Part shown: positions 1 to 6,785 of the stretch, piece by piece
Layout: every line of letters starts with the position of its first letter
Position numbering within the stretch: the first letter of the stretch is position 1
Notes under the pieces: model-generated
What the model saw: only the letters and a program-made list of their open reading frames with translations
Databases searched by the model: none
Told to the model about the DNA's origin: nothing
NCBI GenBank assembly: GCA_029065825.1
Contig: JAIEHQ010000132.1
Coordinates: forward strand, 1-9,085
Direction: 5' to 3'
Source of the DNA: Alistipes sp.
GTDB lineage: Bacteria; Bacteroidota; Bacteroidia; Bacteroidales; Rikenellaceae
DNA: 9,085 bases
Program-made: the position numbers and the translations under genes

Positions 1-99
1 ATCCCCTTCCGGGTCAAGGTCGAATGCAAGGACGAACTCCAGGAGCTGAAGGAGAAGATCGAGGCGCTCATCGCCATGCAGAAACAGAATAAAGCGTAA
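1..99 (+). CDS. C-terminal tail of an unidentified upstream protein (partial)
   Basis: Frame 1 is open from the window edge to a TAA at 97-99 and encodes the last 32 residues of a protein. The tail is strongly charged and helical (ELQELKEKIEAL followed by a Gln/Lys-rich end), which suggests a short C-terminal coiled coil. The stop lies only six bases before the trkH start, and the AAGGAG that serves trkH overlaps this stop codon, so the two genes are almost certainly co-transcribed. In many bacteria a trkH gene is preceded by trkA, the cytoplasmic NAD-binding regulator, and that would be an attractive guess. However, 32 residues carry no RCK-domain motif I can recognise, so I leave the product unnamed. 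Confidence 0.7.
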   Translation: MPFRVKVECKDELQELKEKIEALIAMQKQNKA

Positions 100-105
100 G
101 GAGCC

Positions 106-1551
106 ATGCGAATCGACATCGTACTGCGATACGGAGGCATGATCATGCTGTTGCTGGCCTTTTTCATGTTCGTCTCGGCCGGCATATCGTACCTCAACGG
201 CATGGACTCGGCCTTCTACCCCCTGCTGCTCTCCTCGCTGCTGACGGCCCTGCTGGGGGGATTCCCGCTCATCTTCGTGCCCAAGCAGGAGCGCATCAAC
301 TCCCGCGAGGGGTTCTGCATCGTCGTCGGCTCGTGGCTCGTGGCCTGCATCGTGGGCATGTTCCCCTACCTGATCTGGGGCGGGGAGTTCAGCGTGATCA
401 ACGCCTGGTTCGAGAGCGTCTCGGGATTCACGACCACCGGTGCCTCCGTCCTGCAGGACATAGAGGCCCTGCCCCGGGGACTCCAATTCTGGCGCATCTC
501 CTCGACCTGGGTGGGCGGCATCGGGGTGGTCATGTTCGCCCTGGTCATCCTGCCGACGCTGGGGGCCAGCAAGATGATGCTTTCGAGCGTCGAAATATCC
601 ACCCTCGCGCGCGACAACTACCGCTACCGCGCCCAGATGCTCGTGCAGATCCTGCTGGTGGTCTATGTCGGGCTGACGCTCTTCTTCGCCGTGATGCTCA
701 AGCTGGCCGGCATGAACTGGTTCGATGCCGTGTGCCACTCGATGTCGGCCTGCGCGACCAGCGGATTCTCCACCAAGAACACGAGCATCGCCTGGTTCGA
801 CAGCGCGACCATCGACGCGATCCTGGTCTGCGCCATGAGCATCTCGGGCATCCACTTCGGACTGATCTACGCCACGCTGAGCGGCAAGCGCAACAACCTG
901 TTCCGCTCGGAGGTGACGCGCCTCTACTTCGGCATCCTGCTCGCAGGCAGCCTGCTGATCGCCGTGAGCCTCTATCTGGCCGACATATACGACTCCTTCG
1001 CCACCGCCTTCCGGCAGGCCTCGTTCCAGTTCGTCTCGCTCGTGACCACCTCGGGATTCGCGACGGCCGACACCAACACCTGGACCTCCTTCGCGATCGT
1101 GCTGCTGATCTTCGGGTCGCTCGTCTGCGCCTGCGCAGGCTCCACTTCGGGCGGACTGAAGGTAAACCGGCTGCTGATCGCCCTGAAGATGTTCTACGCC
1201 CGGATGCGCCAGCAGCAGCACCCCAACGCCGTGATCCGCATCAAGATGGACGGCATCATCCAGGAGAGCGAGGTGCTCCACACGGCCGTGCTCTTCATCG
1301 TGGCCTACCTGACGATGATCATGATCGGCACGCTGCTCATGACGCTGCTCGGACTCGACCTGATGACCGCCTTTTCGGGCAGCATCGCCTCGATAGGCAA
1401 CGTCGGCCCCGGATTCGGGGCGATCGGCTCGATGAACAATTACAGCGGCATGCCCGCCGCGGCCAAATTCATCCAAGCATCGATGATGCTCTTCGGCCGC
1501 CTGGAGATCTTCGGGCTGCTTCAGTTCTTCTTAATCAAATGGTGGAAATGA
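106..1551 (+). CDS. trkH: TrkH-family potassium uptake transporter, membrane subunit
   Basis: This 481-residue inner-membrane protein belongs to the TrkH/KtrB superfamily of K+ transporters, which form the ion-conducting subunit and usually work with a cytoplasmic TrkA-type RCK protein. The four pore-loop filters of the family are visible: SGFTTTGAS (residues 107-114), ATSGFSTKN (217-225), TTSGFATAD (314-322) and SIGNVGPGFG (429-438). The conserved stretches GSTSGGLKVNR (345-355) and GRLEIF (464-469) are also present, and hydrophobic segments run throughout. Length is normal for the family. The start is supported by AAGGAG at 98-103, although only two bases separate it from the ATG. The TGA shares its last base with the next gene's ATG, pointing to translational coupling. 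The family call is secure; TrkH versus KtrB substrate or ion-coupling details cannot be settled here. Confidence 0.95.
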   Translation: MRIDIVLRYGGMIMLLLAFFMFVSAGISYLNGMDSAFYPLLLSSLLTALLGGFPLIFVPKQERINSREGFCIVVGSWLVACIVGMFPYLIWGGEFSVINAWFESVSGFTTTGASVLQDIEALPRGLQFWRISSTWVGGIGVVMFALVILPTLGASKMMLSSVEISTLARDNYRYRAQMLVQILLVVYVGLTLFFAVMLKLAGMNWFDAVCHSMSACATSGFSTKNTSIAWFDSATIDAILVCAMSISGIHFGLIYATLSGKRNNLFRSEVTRLYFGILLAGSLLIAVSLYLADIYDSFATAFRQASFQFVSLVTTSGFATADTNTWTSFAIVLLIFGSLVCACAGSTSGGLKVNRLLIALKMFYARMRQQQHPNAVIRIKMDGIIQESEVLHTAVLFIVAYLTMIMIGTLLMTLLGLDLMTAFSGSIASIGNVGPGFGAIGSMNNYSGMPAAAKFIQASMMLFGRLEIFGLLQFFLIKWWK

Positions 1552-3074
1552 TGCGAAACAAACTATCGACCGCTCTGATTGCGCTACTGATCGCCGGCCG
1601 ACTCTCCGCCGCCGATCCGACCCCGCCCGGCCTTGCGGAACTGCACCGCAACCCGGAATACGCCGCCCTGTACGAAGAGGAGGAGCAGCTCCGGCAGCGG
1701 ATCGGCGAGCTGCAGGAGGAGATCGCCGAACTGCGGCGCGACCTGAGGGAGAATCCGCAGGCCCGCGAAACCAGCACGCAGGAGATTCTGGCACGCGAAA
1801 GCGAGATGCTCGCCCGCCAGACCGCCCGCACCCGGACGGCGGCCCGCCTCCGCGCCCTGGAGCAGCAGTGGCTCGCCCTGCACCCCGACGGCATTCCGGC
1901 CGACACGGAGGAGGAAACCCTCGGCGCGCAGGTGCCCGAGGCCCGGCAGCAGCGCAGCCTGGTCCGCAACGAGATTTTCCGGGAGTACCTCCCGGTGCAG
2001 GACCGCGAGGCCCTCTGCCTGGCCCAGGAGCGCGAGCGGGAGGCGCTCGCCCGATTCGAACGGCTCCGGGAGAACTACCGGCAGAGCGACCGCATCAAGG
2101 CCGCCTACGACACGGTGCGCACCGAGGAGGAGGCCGCCGGACTGCTCGAAGAGTACCGCCGCGGAACGGCCCGGGGCGAGCTGCTGAAGGATTCGCTTCT
2201 GACGGTGTGGAACGCGGTGTACGACGACAAGAGCTACGCCTACGACTACCTGCTGGACCGCTGGGGCGACGAGGAGCTGATCGCCCGCGAGGAGAAGGCG
2301 CTCGACGAGCTTCGCCGCCGGCTCGCGGCCGCCCAGGCGGAGGGCCTGCGTCCCGGCACGGCCGAATACCGCTACGGCCGGCTACGGCTGCTCGCCTACG
2401 AACGCTCGGTCGCCGAGGCGGCGGGGCTGACCCTGGCAGCCGATTCGCTGCGCAGCGTCGCGGCGGCTTTCGAAAAAGAGGAGTACCGCTTCCCGGCCCC
2501 TCTCTTCGTCGAACGCTGCTTCCTCGACTATGCGCCGATCGAATTCTCCGCCCGGGGAGGCTACTCGGCAAAAAATCCCATTCCGGCATGTCCCGTCCAT
2601 CCACGCGGAGTGATCTACCGCATCCTGCTCGGCGAATTCCGCTACCGCCAGGACCCCTCGATCTTCCGCAACGCGCAGCCGCTCTACCTGCTCCCGACCG
2701 ACGAGGGGCGCTACCGCTACTTCGCCGGAGGATTCGCCTCGAAAGAGGAGGCCCTCGCCGCCCAAGAGGCGCTGCGCGCCAAAGGATTCCGCAATCCCGA
2801 GGTGGTCGTCTGGTACGACGGGGCCTACACCAACCTGAGTCGGACCCCGGAAGCGGCCGCAGCCTTCCGCATCGAAATATCGGAAGCGGAGAGCCTCTCC
2901 GAGCAGGTGCGCAGGGCGATCGTGCACACGGCTCCCGACTGCGAGCTGTCCCGCGCGGGCGACCTGTTCGTGGTGGGGCGTCTCGACGACCGGGCGAGCG
3001 CCGAAAGCGTCGCGGCGGCCATCCGGGAGGCCGACCCGAAGCTGCGGATCGAAGTGATCGGAACGGGCGACTGA
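1551..3074 (+). CDS. Exported coiled-coil protein with two SPOR-like C-terminal repeats
   Basis: The 507-residue product begins with a typical signal peptide (basic n-region, hydrophobic ALIALLIAG core, likely cleavage after LSA at residue 20), so it should be periplasmic. Residues 40-108 are Glu/Arg/Gln-rich with heptad-like spacing (EEQLRQRIGELQEEIAEL), indicating a coiled coil, and charged helical sequence continues to about residue 300. Two SPOR-like repeats follow. The first is at about 353-429 (YRILLGEFRYRQ, then YFAGGFASKEEALAAQEAL). The second is at about 437-507 (LFVVGRLDDRASAESVAAAI). SPOR domains bind glycan strands lacking peptide stems, so a cell-wall role is plausible but inferred. 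The ATG at 1551 overlaps the trkH stop by one base and has GGTGGA four bases upstream; ATGs at 1548 and 1539 are alternatives. I do not recognise a named gene. Confidence 0.85.
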   Translation: MRNKLSTALIALLIAGRLSAADPTPPGLAELHRNPEYAALYEEEEQLRQRIGELQEEIAELRRDLRENPQARETSTQEILARESEMLARQTARTRTAARLRALEQQWLALHPDGIPADTEEETLGAQVPEARQQRSLVRNEIFREYLPVQDREALCLAQEREREALARFERLRENYRQSDRIKAAYDTVRTEEEAAGLLEEYRRGTARGELLKDSLLTVWNAVYDDKSYAYDYLLDRWGDEELIAREEKALDELRRRLAAAQAEGLRPGTAEYRYGRLRLLAYERSVAEAAGLTLAADSLRSVAAAFEKEEYRFPAPLFVERCFLDYAPIEFSARGGYSAKNPIPACPVHPRGVIYRILLGEFRYRQDPSIFRNAQPLYLLPTDEGRYRYFAGGFASKEEALAAQEALRAKGFRNPEVVVWYDGAYTNLSRTPEAAAAFRIEISEAESLSEQVRRAIVHTAPDCELSRAGDLFVVGRLDDRASAESVAAAIREADPKLRIEVIGTGD

Positions 3075-3118
3075 ACCGGCCGCCGCGCCCTCGACGCTGC
3101 GGTGCGGAGCGCCCCGTT

Positions 3119-3152
3119 GCGATAAAAACGCCCGGAAATTTGCTTTTATCGC
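3119..3152. repeat. 9-bp inverted repeat around the -33 element of the nfeD-floA promoter
   Basis: GCGATAAAA (3119-3127) and its exact reverse complement TTTTATCGC (3144-3152) are separated by 16 bases. The -33 TTTG of the promoter (3139-3142) falls in the spacer next to the right arm. It could be an operator for a dimeric regulator, or the stem of a weak terminator for the trkH operon that ends 44 bases upstream. The low-GC stem and the lack of a following T-tract favour the operator reading, but neither is proven. Confidence 0.5.
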
Positions 3153-3170
3153 GATTTACCCCTATCTTTG
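3139..3170 (+). promoter_or_regulatory. Bacteroidota sigma-ABfr-type promoter for nfeD-floA
   Basis: A perfect TATCTTTG -7 box (3163-3170, consensus TAnnTTTG) has a TTTG -33 box at 3139-3142, with a 20-base spacer that is normal for the primary sigma factor of this phylum. It lies in the 262-base gap after the SPOR gene, so nfeD and floA have their own promoter. Transcription should start near 3176, which leaves a leader of roughly 160 bases before the nfeD ATG. Confidence 0.85.
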
Positions 3171-3336
3171 ACTATGCCGAAGATGCCTTTCGCGACCGAG
3201 CGGAAACAAGACCCGCCCGCGACCGTCCGGCTTTTCGGTCCCCTGGGAGCGCACCCTCCGGCGGGAGGACCCTCCGTCCGCCCGGCACCGGCCGCACGCG
3301 CATCCCGCCCCGACGAAACAAACCGATCCGACATAT
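3171..3336 (+). other. Long GC-rich 5' leader of the nfeD-floA transcript
   Basis: About 160 bases separate the expected transcription start from the nfeD ATG, much longer than the roughly 30 bases or less before the other promoter-linked gene in this window. The segment is C/G-rich, and CCTCC (3255-3259) can pair with GGAGG (3264-3268), so it is probably structured. The frame opening at 3174 (ATGCCGAAG) gives an Arg/Pro-rich translation that looks like GC-rich noise rather than a real peptide. I recognise no riboswitch class. Confidence 0.4.
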
Positions 3337-3813
3337 ATGTTACTCATCATCCTGCTCATTCTTCTGGGACTGCTCTTTCTGGTCGCCGAACTCGTCCTGC
3401 TCCCCGGCATCTCGATAGGGGGAGTCCTCGCACTGGTCTGCGACGGCTGCGCGATCTACATCGCCTTCCGGGACGGCGGCCCGAGCGCCGGGAGTCTGGT
3501 CATCGCCGCCATCCTGCTGCTCTCGCTCGCCACGACGATCCTCGCGCTGCGCCGCAAGACCTGGCAGCGCTTCTCGCTCCACCAGAAGATCGAGTCGTCG
3601 AGCATGCCCGACCCGGAGCGCCAGGGGGTAAGCCTCGGCGACGAAGGCACCGCCCTCTCGAGGCTCGCCCCGATGGGCAAGGTCTCCCTCGGCGGCCGCA
3701 TCTACGAAGCCAAGTCGCTCGACAGCTACATCGATCCCCGCTCGGCGGTCGAAGTGGTCGGATTCGAGAATTTCAACATCGTCGTCCGCAAGAAACAAAC
3801 GTCAAACCAATAA
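3337..3813 (+). CDS. NfeD-family membrane protein with C-terminal OB-fold domain
   Basis: This 158-residue protein has the short-NfeD layout. The N-terminal half has three hydrophobic segments (about residues 2-22, 26-44 and 52-71), starting with a Leu/Ile-rich stretch and an ELVLLPG turn. A polar linker follows, then a small beta-rich domain at about 100-152 (GDEGTALSRLAPMGKVSLGG, ending VEVVGFENFNIVVRKK). The motif G-x-A-x-S-x-L-x-P-x-G-x-V is the usual signature of the NfeD OB fold. Partner genes of this type commonly sit beside flotillin/stomatin-family genes, as here, where floA begins nine bases downstream. The protein probably assists or anchors FloA in membrane microdomains; this role is inferred from family and context. 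It lacks the ClpP-like serine protease domain of long NfeD proteins. The start is preceded by an A-rich stretch instead of a Shine-Dalgarno sequence. Confidence 0.9.
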   Translation: MLLIILLILLGLLFLVAELVLLPGISIGGVLALVCDGCAIYIAFRDGGPSAGSLVIAAILLLSLATTILALRRKTWQRFSLHQKIESSSMPDPERQGVSLGDEGTALSRLAPMGKVSLGGRIYEAKSLDSYIDPRSAVEVVGFENFNIVVRKKQTSNQ

Positions 3814-3822
3814 TCGAAAATT

Positions 3823-4788
3823 ATGGAAATAGGACTCATCGCGCTGATCGTCTTCGTGGCGCTCGTCGCCGTCTGGCTGATCTTTTACTTCATTCCCGTC
3901 GGACTGTGGTTCTCGGCACTCGTATCGGGTGTCCGCATCAGTCTGCTGCAGCTCATCCTCATGCGCTGGCGCAAGGTGCCCCCCTCGACCATCGTATCGT
4001 CGATGATCGAAAGCTCGAAGGCGGGGCTGGAACTCAACCCCAACGAACTGGAAGCCCACTACCTGGCCGGCGGCAACGTGACCAACGTGGTGCATGCCCT
4101 CGTGTCGGCCCAGAAAGCCAACATCATGCTCGACTTCAAGATGGCGACGGCGATCGACCTGGCCGGCCGCGACGTGTTCGAAGCGGTGCAAATGTCGGTC
4201 AATCCGAAGGTCATCAACACCCCGCCGGTGGCCGCCGTCGCCAAGGACGGCATCCAGCTCATCGCCAAGGCGCGCGTCACGGTGCGCGCCAACATCAAGC
4301 AGCTGGTCGGCGGTGCGGGCGAGGAGACGGTGCTGGCCCGCGTGGGCGAAGGCATCGTCTCGTCGATCGGCTCGGCCATGTCGCACAAGATCGTGCTGGA
4401 GAATCCCGACTCCATCTCGCGCGTGGTGCTCGAGAAGGGACTCGACGCGGGTACGGCCTTCGAGATCCTCTCGATCGACATCGCCGACATCGACGTGGGC
4501 AAGAACATCGGCGCCCAGCTCCAGATGGACCAGGCCGAGGCCGACAAGAATATCGCCCAGGCCAAGGCCGAGGAGCGTCGCGCGATGGCCGTAGCGCTCG
4601 AACAGGAGAACCGCGCCAAGGCGCAGGACGCACGGGCCAAGGTGATTCTGGCCGAAGCGGAGATTCCGCTGGCAATGGCCGAGGCGTTCCGCAGCGGCAA
4701 TCTGGGCATCATGGACTACTACAAGATGAAAAACATCATGGCCGACACCACCATGCGCGAGACGATCGCCCGGCCGGACAAGAAATAG
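3823..4788 (+). CDS. floA: Flotillin-like protein FloA (membrane microdomain scaffold)
   Basis: The 321-residue product matches the FloA (UPF0365/YqfA) family along its whole length. It has an N-terminal membrane-inserted region (residues 4-30, with a second hydrophobic stretch near 36-48). A prohibitin-homology-like domain follows (KVPPSTIVSSMIESSKAGL, then VTVRANIKQLVGGAGEETVLARVGEG in two parts). The C-terminal half is Ala/Glu/Lys-rich with repeated EA pairs (about 236-290), then LGIMDYYKMKN near residue 304. FloA proteins oligomerise at the cytoplasmic membrane and organise detergent-resistant microdomains. Length is close to that of known members, and I see no frameshift or missing segment. 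The upstream nfeD gene ends nine bases away and both share one promoter. The translation start has AAAATT upstream rather than a Shine-Dalgarno sequence. Confidence 0.95.
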   Translation: MEIGLIALIVFVALVAVWLIFYFIPVGLWFSALVSGVRISLLQLILMRWRKVPPSTIVSSMIESSKAGLELNPNELEAHYLAGGNVTNVVHALVSAQKANIMLDFKMATAIDLAGRDVFEAVQMSVNPKVINTPPVAAVAKDGIQLIAKARVTVRANIKQLVGGAGEETVLARVGEGIVSSIGSAMSHKIVLENPDSISRVVLEKGLDAGTAFEILSIDIADIDVGKNIGAQLQMDQAEADKNIAQAKAEERRAMAVALEQENRAKAQDARAKVILAEAEIPLAMAEAFRSGNLGIMDYYKMKNIMADTTMRETIARPDKK

Positions 4789-4810
4789 AGATCCGCAAAG
4801 CAAAAGAGCA

Positions 4811-4846
4811 ACCGTCCCCGCATATCGGCCGATATGCGGGGACGGT
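4811..4846. terminator. 36-base perfect palindrome after floA
   Basis: The arm ACCGTCCCCGCATATC (4811-4826) pairs without mismatch with 4831-4846 around a GGCC loop, and the sequence is self-complementary over all 36 bases. It begins 22 bases after the floA stop, as expected of an intrinsic terminator. On the plus strand no T-tract follows. The T-rich flank is on the minus-strand side (complement of AAAGCAAAAGAGCA at 4798-4811), which is odd because no minus-strand gene ends here. Confidence 0.75.
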
Positions 4847-4856
4847 GCCGAAATGC

Positions 4857-4886
4857 GGCGGCCGGAAGCTCCGCTTCGCAGCCGCC
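4857..4886 (+). terminator. Second hairpin between floA and the acetyltransferase gene
   Basis: GGCGGC (4857-4862) pairs with GCCGCC (4881-4886). A nested GAAGC (4865-4869) pairs with GCTTC (4873-4877) around TCC. TTTT follows at 4897-4900, ten bases after the stem. It may back up the palindrome just upstream or structure the leader of the next gene; the distance to the T-run makes the terminator call tentative. Confidence 0.4.
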
Positions 4887-4918
4887 CGCCACAGACTTTT
4901 CCTTATTACACCCTACGC

Positions 4919-5773
4919 ATGACGATAAAATCTTTGGAAAACTGCCCGTTCGACACCCTGTTCGAGGCCTTTTCCGCAGCTTTCTCCGACTACAACCGCC
5001 AATGGGATGCCGCCCAACTGCGGGCGATGCTCGCACGACGGGGCTTCGACCCGGCCCTCTCGTTCGCCGCCTACGACGACACCAGCCGGATCGCCGCCTT
5101 CACACTCAACGGCATCGGCAGCTTCAACGGCAGACGCACGGCCTACGACACGGGGACCGGGACACGGCAAGCGTACCGGGGCCGGGGACTCGCCGCCGAG
5201 ATCTTCCGCCACGCCCTACCCCGACTCGCCCGGTACGGCATCCGGCAATATCTGCTGGAGGTGCTTCAGGAGAACAAAGCCGCCGTGTCGGTCTATCGCG
5301 GACTCGGATTCGAGGTCTCGCGCGAATTCGACTATTTCGTCCGGCCGAACAGCGAAATCACCGGCTGCGACCTGCCCCGCACCTCCCCTTTCCGCCTCGT
5401 CCCCACCGCCGCAGCCCCGGACGGGGAGCTGCTCCCGTTCGGAGATTTCCGCCCCTCGTGGCAGAACAGCGCCGAATCGATCCTCCGGGCAGCGAAACAG
5501 ATCGCCGGATACGACCTCCGCTGCGGCGAGCGGACGATCGGCCGCATCTTCTTCGAGCCGGCCTCGGGCGACATCGCCTGGATCGCCGTGGACCGGGAGT
5601 TCCGACGACAGGGAGCCGCCACCCTGCTGCTGCAGGCTGCCGCCGGAGCGATCCGAAGCGATTCGATCCGGGTGGTCAATACGGAGTGTTCGTGCGACTC
5701 GATCCGGGAGTTCCTGAAATCGAACGGATTCATTCACAGCGGCAAGCAGTTCGAAATGATCCTCGGAATCTGA
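4919..5773 (+). CDS. Tandem-GNAT N-acetyltransferase, substrate unknown
   Basis: The 284-residue protein carries two GNAT folds. The first has the acetyl-CoA pyrophosphate-binding loop RQAYRGRGLA (residues 83-92) and the later motif EVLQENKAAVSVYRGLGF (114-131), both well conserved. The second (about 180-284) has the matching loop DREFRRQGAA (225-234) and ends with a degenerate version of the later motif (NTECSCDSIREFLKSNGF, 254-271). GNAT enzymes transfer an acetyl group from acetyl-CoA to an amine; the two-domain form occurs in several acetyltransferase subfamilies, and neither half identifies the acceptor. I start at ATG 4919 (MTIKSLENC) because the in-frame sequence from an earlier ATG at 4853 lies in the preceding hairpin and encodes an Arg/Pro-rich, non-family extension. 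No clear promoter box is visible upstream. It converges on the next gene, 73 bases away. Confidence 0.88.
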   Translation: MTIKSLENCPFDTLFEAFSAAFSDYNRQWDAAQLRAMLARRGFDPALSFAAYDDTSRIAAFTLNGIGSFNGRRTAYDTGTGTRQAYRGRGLAAEIFRHALPRLARYGIRQYLLEVLQENKAAVSVYRGLGFEVSREFDYFVRPNSEITGCDLPRTSPFRLVPTAAAPDGELLPFGDFRPSWQNSAESILRAAKQIAGYDLRCGERTIGRIFFEPASGDIAWIAVDREFRRQGAATLLLQAAAGAIRSDSIRVVNTECSCDSIREFLKSNGFIHSGKQFEMILGI

Positions 5774-5782
5774 AAGCGGACG

Positions 5783-5843
5783 GGCCGGGGCGCTTCCGCA
5801 CGGCGGCTGCGCCCTTTACGGACGCGGCGGAAGCTGCGCGGCC
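5783..5843. terminator. Possible bidirectional terminator between convergent genes
   Basis: GCTTCCGC (5792-5799) is the exact reverse complement of GCGGAAGC (5827-5834), and GGCC (5783-5786) can pair with GGCC (5840-5843) outside it. The 27-base loop is long and there is no T-tract, so this is a weak call. It rests mostly on its position in the 73-base gap between two converging genes. Confidence 0.35.
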
Positions 5844-5846
5844 GAG

Positions 5847-6620
5847 TCACTCCGCCTCCGAACGGGGAAGGGTCTCGCCGTCGGGTCGCCCCGGCAAGTC
5901 GTCGCGCCATCCGGCCGAGGCATGCGTGCCGTCGCAGTATGGTTTGTTCGCCGAGCGGCCGCAGCGGCACAGCACCACCCGGTTGCGCACCTCGAAAGCG
6001 CCGCCGTCCTCGCGCCGGATCTCGATTCCGCCGCGCACCCACAATCCGCCGCTGACCCCGAGCGCGGGATCCTCGATCAGCCCCAGGCTCGGCTCGAAAC
6101 GGAACTCGTAGGGCCGGCCGGTACGGTTGTCCCACGCCGTGAGCCGGGCACTCGGGCAAAGCGAAGCCTCCCGCACGGCGAGCTTCCGCGCATCCGGCCG
6201 CTCATCCTTGCCGGTCAGCTCCCACACGCCGCCCCGGGGATGGCAGAAACGCGCGAAAACGCAATACTTCTCGTTATCGTGCAGCGTAATGTGCCGTCCG
6301 GCAGTAATGCTCGCATGCTCCGACATGCGCTCCCGAGGCGAAGTGAGCGTCGGATCCCATGCGACCCGCAGATGGGTTCCGTCGCAATAGGGTTTGTCTG
6401 CCGAGCGGCCGCAGCGGCAGAGCGCCGTCGGTTCCCGGTCGGTGGAGAAAGAAGCGCCCCGGCGGAAATACCAGCTCTCCTTCCCGGCCGAGGGCATGAT
6501 GAACTGCATGGCCAAAGGAGGGTGCCCGAAGACCAGGTAGGGACCCTTGTCGGTTACCGTAATGAAAATCGCAGTCTCTCCTGAGGCCTGTTCTCCGGCC
6601 CCGTTTTTCAATTCGCTCAT
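5847..6620 (-). CDS. Protein with two CDGSH-type iron-sulfur sites
   Basis: This 257-residue soluble protein contains two nearly identical CDGSH signatures, CRCGRSADKPYCDGTH (residues 68-83) and CRCGRSANKPYCDGTH (218-233). Each supplies the three Cys and one His (C68, C70, C79, H83; C218, C220, C229, H233) that ligate a redox-active [2Fe-2S] cluster in this family. Between them lies a conserved-looking segment with C120, C126 and C155 (YCVFARFCHPRGG, then EASLCPSARL). Known CDGSH proteins form one cluster per motif and act in electron transfer or iron-sulfur handling; the substrate or partner here is unknown. There is no signal peptide, so it is probably cytoplasmic. The ATG at 6620 is the only sensible start; no canonical promoter box was found upstream. 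The DNA encoding the two motifs shares a 20-base identical run, consistent with internal duplication or strong codon constraint. Confidence 0.9.
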   Translation of the reverse strand: MSELKNGAGEQASGETAIFITVTDKGPYLVFGHPPLAMQFIMPSAGKESWYFRRGASFSTDREPTALCRCGRSADKPYCDGTHLRVAWDPTLTSPRERMSEHASITAGRHITLHDNEKYCVFARFCHPRGGVWELTGKDERPDARKLAVREASLCPSARLTAWDNRTGRPYEFRFEPSLGLIEDPALGVSGGLWVRGGIEIRREDGGAFEVRNRVVLCRCGRSANKPYCDGTHASAGWRDDLPGRPDGETLPRSEAE

Positions 6621-6760
6621 ATACTATGCTTCATCTATCGACGTTATGTTTCGGGGTTGCCGACCGCAATAATCGTTCCCGCGGGCGGTTTATCCGGACG
6701 AAAACTGCGGAGGCTTGTTTTTTTCGCCTCTTCGGCAGCGCCTCGGACGCTCCCGCCCGG

Positions 6761-6785
6761 CAAAATGCAAGCGAGCTTGCTTTTG
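6761..6785. repeat. Inverted repeat overlapping the lipoprotein promoter
   Basis: GCAAGC (6767-6772) and GCTTGC (6775-6780) flank GA. They extend outward as CAAAA (6761-6765) and TTTTG (6781-6785), with one bulged T at 6766, giving 11 complementary pairs. The right arm contains the -33 CTTG of the promoter, so a bound protein or hairpin would mask it. It may be an operator. Its two-base loop is too tight for a good RNA hairpin as drawn. Confidence 0.55.

Noticed and set aside
333..1538. Long open frame overlapping trkH in another frame, joined in phase to the SPOR gene
   Set aside because: Its translation is Arg/His/Pro/Gly-rich without family features, whereas the trkH frame has all four pore loops. 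Only the part from about 1551 is real.
1868..3418. 516-residue plus-strand open frame across the SPOR gene and leader
   Set aside because: Arg/Pro/Gly-rich shadow caused by high GC; it crosses a promoter and two real gene boundaries.
3802..4803. 333-residue minus-strand open frame opposite floA
   Set aside because: His/Asp/Leu/Arg-rich antisense shadow of a strongly biased coding sequence, with no recognisable domain.
4853..4918. Earlier start for the acetyltransferase at ATG 4853
   Set aside because: The added 22 residues are encoded by the hairpin and flank after floA and do not look like protein; ATG 4919 fits a GNAT N-terminus.
3168..4922. 584-residue plus-strand open frame across nfeD and floA
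   Set aside because: Shadow frame of low-complexity Arg/Pro/His composition; nfeD and floA in the other frames are clear family members.
4834..6111. 425-residue plus-strand open frame over the acetyltransferase and part of the CDGSH gene
   Set aside because: Arg/Pro-rich shadow; both underlying genes have diagnostic motifs in their own frames.
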